NCBI RefSeq assembly: GCF_023101765.2
Contig: NC_064220.1
Location: forward strand, 8,432,001 to 8,496,000
From: Spodoptera frugiperda
Lineage: Eukaryota > Arthropoda > Insecta > Lepidoptera > Noctuidae
Direction: 5' to 3'
Length of the DNA stretch: 64,000 bases
The translations under genes were made by a program, and so were the position numbers. The first letter of the stretch is position 1. Each line of letters opens with the position of its first letter. Positions 57,325 to 64,000 of the stretch are shown here, piece after piece. A model generated the notes under the pieces. The model was not told where the DNA came from and did not search any database. It was given only the letters and a program-made list of their open reading frames with translations.

Positions 57325-57582
57325 TCGCACACCTAGTAATATATTGACACATTTAAGGTTTTCATAGTTTACCTGACTTGTTTAGGTTTTAGTTTACTGA
57401 TCAGTGAACCGTTGTTTTACGTGCGTTAGGGGGGAAACTACAATAATGGTATAATGACACTTACGGCCTCTCTCGATGAATATGGAAATAAATAGAATAA
57501 TATGCACCTTTAAACACGTAAACCACATAAAATCAATTTCACATTTTTTTGCAGATGTGCAAATATATTACTATGTGAGCGA
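57325..57582. mobile_element. TA-flanked MITE, copy B, in ANKS1 upstream intron
   Basis: TCGCACACCTAGTAATATA at the left and TATATTACTATGTGAGCGA at the right, TA on both sides. Co-linear with copy A at 21939-22201. Confidence 0.75.
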
Positions 57583-57589
57583 TATATTT

Positions 57590-60465
57590 CGACTAATTAC
57601 AAAATTCAAATACAAAGAACCCAATTCGTTACAAATTGCATATATTTCCTTATGACCCACAACTTTAAGATTTATGCGACCGAAGAGCGCATGTTCCTAC
57701 GTCTGTTTGTATGTATGTGGACACTTATCTACTTTATTGTGCTCGGGTTAAGGGGAACTAGTTATTTGTAATGTATTGATAGTAACCTGTCAATGGACAA
57801 AGTGCTTGCGTACTTTACATCAGTTGATGTAGGAATAAAACTTGTTATACGTATTTTAATTGTTGTTAAGAAAATAAAAGCTGATTTATTGTACTGTGTA
57901 ACTTCGTTAAGTGGGACCTGGATAAGTGAGAAACCTCCTAGAATTATTCATTTATAATATGCACAGAACACATTGTTTTATTTAAGAATTGCTCCTCTTT
58001 ATCTGAATTAACCTCTATTAATGGAATCCTCAGTAAATGAAACAAATATTTATTGATACCTGGTTATCTGAGACCCAGATTACTAGAATACCTCTATAGG
58101 TAATACAAATATACAAGTAACTTGATGTCTCCCTTAACAAGGTTTCACTGTACTTGGTCATTGTTTATAGTAAATCAAATGTGGGACAATGATTCTAAAG
58201 GTATTTACTGCATACTTTCATATAACACAAAAACATTACAATGACTCCCTCTGGGACATTTTAGGTAGGTACATGGACCCAACAAAACTTGCAGATCAAT
58301 CATATAAAGTATATAAAAATTGCAGTAAACATAAAGTACGTTTTAATGATTCTAGATGGCGCTGTTGTGTTTTTAAATCGCATCGCCCTGTATTGAAGCT
58401 TCACTTAAAATTGCTTTTCCTTTTACCTTACCAAAACAATTTTCATAATCTTTAATAGACTTTCAACCTTATTGTTTCTTTAATTACAGTAGACAATCCT
58501 TTAACAAATTTTAGGGTATCTTGATATGCTGTCCGCAAGCTTGCATCTTCTAAAGAACGTTCAACCCATATTGCGTACAAGGTAATTTATACCATAAATT
58601 CTTAAGCAGAGCGTGTTCTATCAATTGACTGGCCTTGTTGGTTAGACCGGTTGTTTTGATAACTAGCCGCCTTGGCACCGATAGACAAACGGCCGTGTTT
58701 TCACTTTTTATATAGATTATAGACTTTTTTGTTTATTTACGAATGGCAAGAACTTCAAAGATATTGTTGGTAAAGGCTTGGAATAATTACAAAGGCTTCT
58801 TGTGCGAATATAAATGTTACGATTTCAATGATAAGGTTGATTTTGCATTATTAATTGCAAATTGTTTAGGTTTTGTCTTAGTGGAAATTTCTGTCTAACT
58901 ACTGTTTAAAACAACTATAAGTCAGGCAACAATACTTAGCCTTAATTTTTTTAGTCCATTTAAAAGAAAGTCCTAGATTCATACTAAAATTTATTTACAG
59001 AATATTTCAGTACACTCAAAACAAAACCTATAGTATATACACTAATGAAACAGTGTAAAATAATCCAGACACATGATATTTACCTACGGTGCGCATGCGC
59101 ATACCATACAATTCAGGCCAATTTATTCTGAGTGCTAGCTTGAAAACGATTTTAAGCTCATTATTGTAGTAATATGCGTGCTTTGATTTATCACAACGCT
59201 TTGATAATTTTATTATCATGCATTTTAAACAATTTAAAGTATATGGATAGGCTTGATTATTCACGACCGAAATTCATAATTTTGGATTTTTGACATTAAT
59301 TCTATTGAACTTCAGTCAAAAACCTACATCGAACCGGTGATTTCGGACGATAGTTAAACGCTTAGAGGACCCGGTAAGTACTCCCTTATAAGAAAGACCT
59401 TTAAAGTTAACACCGGTGTCTTTTTAGTAAGAAATGTATTGCAGATTGGTCTTTCGACTGTAAAACGAGTCAAATTTTGAATGATTAAAAAAAATACATT
59501 TTTAAATATGTACTTAGTTGTATCCATTTTACAATTTCTTACATGTTGATTATACAAAAACTGTCCTTTTTAAATACTTTACTTCTTTTTTCATTTACTA
59601 TTTGTTACATGTTGATTATACATACATATTACATCATAGTGTAACAAATCATATTTGACTTTAAATTTTTGTCCCTGCTTTGGTTTTGGCTAGTTATCTA
59701 GACCGTATAATTAGCAATTGGCCACAGAGCCATATTTAGACTATAATAGCCAGCAATTGGGCAATGTGCGAGAGACATAAGATTGACGAAGATTTTTTTA
59801 TCATCACATATGAAAAAAGTGATTGAATTTGAGGAAAATTTCTAAAATATCATGAGAACTTGAAACGTGTTACTTATTATTTTATCATGTTAATTTTTAT
59901 GAGTATTCGACATTTATATTCCGATAAAAAAGTTTCTAAAAGCCCATATTTGTTACAATTCGGTTTAAAGAAATTTTATTTATTTTCACTTAAATAATGA
60001 TGAGAAATCTACATCTTACAAAAATAACTGAATTACATTTTATTTTAAATACTAAATAAAATTTATTAAACACGATACAGTAATTCAAGTAACATAAAAC
60101 TATCCAACTAGAATGCTATTACGAGTTATTACATAATGCCAGGCGTTAGAGGTCAAACTTATTAATCTATCATAGTATGCAATAATAACCTTTTATTGAG
60201 AGTCGGCGTCAGGTGTTTGGCATTGAAAATATTAAATAAACAAAATATTGTGACTTAATACGTGATCACGAGCCAGCCAACCAGTTTCTTATGATTATGA
60301 GGCATTAATTAATTATGAGCAATACTTTATTAACATTTATGATCGATTGTTCCGATCGAATATAAATCTAGTCATACCTGCAAGCACTGGTAAAATATAC
60401 ACAACATGTGAAACTAGTGTGTGTTTCCCATAAATTAAAAAAACGGTAGTGATTTTGAAATTGCA
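57590..60465. other. Upstream ANKS1 intron or flank, unannotated
   Basis: AT-rich sequence with no convincing exon. The open frame at 58189-58455 shows no domain and no splice partner. Confidence 0.4.
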
Positions 60466-60472
60466 ATCTATA

Positions 60473-60647
60473 TCTATACTGATACATAAAGCTGAAGAAC
60501 TTGTTTGTTTGTACGCGCTAATCTCCAGAATCACTGTACCGATTTGAATAATTATTTTTGTATTGGATAGTCCATGTATCGAGAAAGGTCATATAACACG
60601 CTACGATCAATAGGAGCAGAGCGGGTGAAACAGCGCGAAAGTAGCAG
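60473..60647 (+). mobile_element. Small Helitron, decayed 3' end
   Basis: TC at 60473-60474, body AAGCTGAAGAACTTGTTTGT and CGCGCTAATCTCCAGAATCA, and end CGCGAAAGTAGCAG where CTAG has lost its T. Same family as 48735-48911. Confidence 0.65.
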
Positions 60648-60829
60648 GTAAAATATATAGAGTACTCAGCACTAATTAAATTGACAAAGCTTACCGCATT
60701 AATACGATGACCTAATTACTGTAATAAACTGTGTCAGTAAAACAATGACAGACATTTTGGGGACAGTAGTTTTATGTAATCACACGCACACAATTTTATT
60801 TCTCCATTTATAAGTACTATTGATCCGGA

Positions 60830-60980
60830 GCTATGGATGACCAAGCGGGTTTACGAGGCTTCGGCTCGAAGCAGCAGTAGGAACGGGGATGGTTTTTAGT
60901 CAATAACAGTCTGACACTTGCCTCACCCAAGGCGGGAAAAATCGTTGGATAATTTTTCCCCCTTCATAAAAAAATGGTAT
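60830..60980 (+). repeat. GTCAGACTC-family copy
   Basis: GGCTTCGGCTCGAAGCAGCA, GTAGGAACGGGGATGGTTTT and CAATAACAGTCTGACACTTG, with the CTCTCGCCTCG block partly deleted. Confidence 0.6.
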
Positions 60981-61254
60981 ACTATTAGCCCCTTGTTATA
61001 TTATACTCACATTTTTTAATAGAACAGCACTCTTTAAAATATATCAACAGCCCGTGAGAGTCCACTGAATTATAAAAGTCCTCTTTAAAAGAGGAACTTG
61101 CCATAGTCTTTAAGTGTGGTAAGCGGGTTGAAGATCGCAGTTTAAAAGGTTTCAGGTTTATCAAAGAACACTACTGAAGATGTAATCCCGTCTTCAACTC
61201 TTACCGACACCCATTAGAAAAGTAGGAAGTGTAACTAATAACGCAACGTCACGA

Positions 61255-61370
61255 ATTTTATCCCCGAAGAGGTAAGCAGAGGTGCTCATTACGACACGTA
61301 ATGCCGCTATACAATGTACACCCACTTTTCACCACTTGTGTTATAAGTCCCATGTAATAGTGTAACAAAT
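61255..61370 (-). repeat. Tail of SINE family C, inverted
   Basis: Plus strand TTTTATCCCCGAAGAGGTAA, GTGCTCATTACGACACGTAA, TGTACACCCACTTTTCACCA. Confidence 0.6.
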
Positions 61371-61950
61371 AAAATAATTATCCCATATTGCCATCTTCAC
61401 ACATCAACATCATAAAACTCACTATTAAAATTAATTCACTTAATACACACTCAAACTAACAAGATCTAAAATATATTCCCAATAAAATCTCGACACAGAT
61501 TTACAAACAATCCGAATCATAATTTACCTAACACCCACGAAGCATGTGTGGTCTATAGAAGGATAGGACCACACAATGCTACAATTATTTCTCCCATTAG
61601 TTGGAGCTTTACAAGCATGCTCAACTAAAAGGTAGCAAATGAAAGTGACAAGCTCAGACAATGGGCTCGGAAACAATGCCTATTGTGACCCTTGAGCCAT
61701 CAGTGTGAACCACGGAGAAGGATGAAAATGGATAGTTAACTCGTAACAAAAAGAAAACGACGGTAAACGTCATCTTGGTAGAACAAACCACACATCGTCT
61801 TGATTGTGGTCTTGAAAATTTGATACGAAATCAAAACCTTTTTCCATAGAAAAACTACAAATATTCGACTAAAGTGACAAAGTGAAATTGATTATTCAAT
61901 CATTCCTTTTTGTCTGAAGAATAGGGTAGATGACTAATTTTTATTTTAAT

Positions 61951-62198
61951 GTCCGTCTTGTAGATTATTTTAAAATATTAGACACGTATTTTTTATTTTC
62001 TTACGGAAACAAATACTTTCGAAGATATATCCATTTGAAATATCGCGTGACGTCACTTTAGAGTACGTTTTATACTCTATAGTGACGTAGTTAGCTCCCA
62101 CTCCTAAACTTTGATTCATTTTATTTAAGTATTGTTATCATATACGACAAAATAAAAAAATACGTGTCTAATATTTTTTCATTACCTAACTGACGGAC
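61951..62198. mobile_element. Foldback MITE containing a CRE site
   Basis: Ends start GTCCGTC and close with GACGGAC; TAAT flanks both sides (61947-61950, 62199-62202). The inverted ends extend over 50 bases and include AATATTAGACACGTATTTTT. The centre holds a second inverted pair, TGACGTCACTTTAGAGTA (62048-62065) against TACTCTATAGTGACGTA (62073-62089), with a 7-base loop. TGACGTCA is a perfect CRE. The 4-bp duplication leaves the superfamily open. Confidence 0.7.
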
Positions 62199-62819
62199 TA
62201 ATTACATTTTTAATTTTCATACCCCGTCATCATCCCTATTAGGCATAAGTGGTTTCCAGAGCTCAATCTTATTTTCTATCACATTGCAATTTCACAAACC
62301 AGACCAAACGTTGAGCGAAAAAGTTGACTTATCCTAGCCTAGTGCACCCTCCATACTTTCATACTCCGTGACGTGAACTATGCGTTAGTTTGATGAACAA
62401 GAATTTTAAACTAGCACTAGTATTATGAGACTGTTATGCCTTTTACATGGGAAAGAAAAAAAGAAAATATAAAATACTGTAACCTACTGCTAATATCCCA
62501 CGCTGGAATACTGTGAAATATTTCATAAACACGTACTTTGATACGTTGGAACATAAATATTCTTTGTGACTTGTATGTTATGATTTATGCATTTCATTTA
62601 ATAATATATTTCCTTCATTGGTGAAGTATGGCGCTCATGTTTAAATGGTTTGTTAAATCTTTTGATTTAATGTGTCGTAAATAAGCATTGATGTCAAATT
62701 TCTTGTAAAATATGTATTTAAAAATGTTTAGCGAGCTATTGTTAGTTATGCAAATTGGTTAGATGATAACATCTACAATATCAAGAGTTATAGACAGAGT
62801 ATTACTAGAAGAATGAATC

Positions 62820-62876
62820 TAGGGACCGATCATGATGGAAGACTTCTGCAGACGTCTTTCGCCTCATCTAGAGGAT
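62820..62876 (+). pseudogene. Last codons of an RTE-type LINE
   Basis: One frame reads DRS, stop, then WKTSADVFRLI and a stop: the same end as 2027-2214 (DRSQWRTSVDALRLI). Only about 18 codons are left. Confidence 0.55.
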
Positions 62877-62989
62877 GGAAGAAAGTAAGCCAATTAAGCC
62901 AAAATCGACAACTAAGGCCTACTGTCCACGACCTAAATCAGAGGAATAAACTATTACATTTACATATATTTTTAAGGAGGGAACATCAT

Positions 62990-63090
62990 GCGGTGTCTTT
63001 TCTCACCTCGGGCGAGGCGAAAGGTAGTGTCATATTCTAACTGACTAAAAACAACCCCACTCCTACTCCTGCCTTTCGACCCAGAACCTA
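62990..63090 (-). repeat. GTCAGACTC-family copy, inverted and decayed
   Basis: CTTTTCTCACCTCGGGCGAG, GCGAAAGGTAGTGTCATATT, CTAACTGACTAAAAACAACC, CCACTCCTACTCCTGCCTTT. Confidence 0.55.
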
Positions 63091-63099
63091 TTGCTTAGA

Positions 63100-63969
63100 A
63101 CTCGTGACTATCACCACTAATTCAAAAGGCAAAACAGTTTGAAATAAAGTACCTACATAAATCAAAATGACGTCATATTCCCAATCTTGTCACTTAAAGC
63201 GATCAATGCAATTCAATGTAAAAAAAGAACATTATTCATATGTTTGACAAAACTTTGTATGACACATTGCACACATACTACAAGCCTGTTTTAAGTTATA
63301 GAAGGAAAAACAATTAAAAAGTATGATAAAACAAAAAGACATACATACATGGTAGTAGTCATGACATCATACCAACTTTTGTGGTGATTTGTTTAAATTC
63401 TTTACAATGATTATTGTAAGTAAGCGCATTAACATTGAGTTATTATTTAGAACTTACGGAACTTATAGAAAACCAAATTTTTAAAAGAGAGTATCCGTTT
63501 ATTTTCAGTCATCACATGAAGCTGTTCCAAAATATTCTTATAATTTTGTAATACTGTAATAATGTAATGATATTGTTAACCTACTTATTGAAGAAGACCC
63601 ATTTATGATACCTGATATACGTCTCTAGATTGATATCTACCAGATAGACTTTAAAACTAACCTAAATAAGCAAGTAGGTATTACCTACTTTAGTTTACCT
63701 CGAACAAAACTCATACCTATAACATCTTCGAAATCGACTAGAGACCACAAAGATTTATTTAATGTATCAAAAGGAAAGTATTCCATAATAATTCAAAGTC
63801 CAATTTCATAATCATTACTAACTTACTTCCTCTTCGTGCTAAAACACTAAATGACTCAAGATTTTCTTTGCCTATACATTATCATTATTCCAATGACTAA
63901 CGCCAAAGAAAATCACAAGAGAATTTGCAAAAAACCGTTTGTACATCAGGAAAAACGTAAAAAACTCAC
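63100..63969. other. Upstream region or intron, nothing recognised
   Basis: AT-rich; a TGACGTCA site near 63168-63175. It would be intron if the candidate exon at 63970 is real. Confidence 0.4.
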
Positions 63970-64000
63970 AGTTTCCCATCAGAGTGGCGATCATTTAACA
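63970..64000 (-). CDS. Possible upstream or alternative first exon of the ANKS1 gene (partial)
   Basis: Reading the minus strand, a strong donor GTGAGT follows base 63970. Joined to the phase-1 acceptor at 56990, the frame reads MIATLMGN, then a codon split as T|GC (Cys), then LFKGST. Eight bases in from the window edge the same frame has a TAA directly before the first ATG (63994-63992). So if this exon is used with exon 56990 it must supply a start codon rather than continue an ankyrin-containing reading frame. The other open frame (LNDRHSDGKL) ends in the wrong phase for that acceptor. It may equally be a chance GTGAGT. ATG context is weak (T or C at -3). Confidence 0.25.

Noticed and set aside
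58189..58455. 88-residue open frame on the plus strand inside the ANKS1 upstream interval
   Set aside because: Codon use looks random, no recognisable motif, no convincing splice partners.

Overview
This window looks like nuclear DNA of a moth or butterfly (Lepidoptera). It is AT-rich and intron-rich, has no bacterial-style gene packing, and is crowded with repeat types common in that order: short Helitrons ending in CTAG, tRNA-derived SINEs, TTAA- and TA-flanked MITEs, and RTE-type LINE tails. The species cannot be fixed from sequence alone. The repeat assignments rest on ends and motifs read by eye, not on a library search.

Only one host gene is well supported. On the minus strand between 56990 and 41097, seven exons encode the C-terminal part of an ANKS1A/ANKS1B (Odin/AIDA-1) orthologue: a linker, two SAM domains, a proline-rich stretch, a PTB domain and a short tail. 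All seven exons have good GT/AG borders, join in frame without a stop, and give about 607 residues. The ankyrin repeats expected at the N-terminus are not visible and should lie beyond 64000. A possible further exon sits at the right edge (63970-64000). It would join in frame only as an alternative start, because a stop codon lies just upstream of its first ATG.

From 1 to about 41 kb there is no convincing host gene. The region is a layered deposit of mobile elements: an intact 1.46-kb Helitron (2679-4134); a second copy of it (16440-21432) split by a 3.5-kb terminal-inverted-repeat element (17424-20950); and, inside that, a 1.1-kb GC-rich inverted repeat and a decayed C-terminus of a non-LTR retrotransposon with a restriction-like endonuclease. 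A third Helitron copy at 34868-36461 is fused to a different Helitron. A hAT-type non-autonomous element (9586-10030), paired TA-flanked MITEs and many SINE copies fill much of the rest.

Within the ANKS1 gene the introns also carry insertions: small Helitrons (45571-45734; 48735-48911, only 23 bases from a splice donor), a 67-bp TTAA-flanked miniature element, an internally deleted piggyBac with exact 17-bp ends (51821-52786), the second TA-flanked MITE (57325-57582), and, in the interval up to the candidate edge exon, a foldback MITE holding a CRE-type TGACGTCA site (61951-62198).
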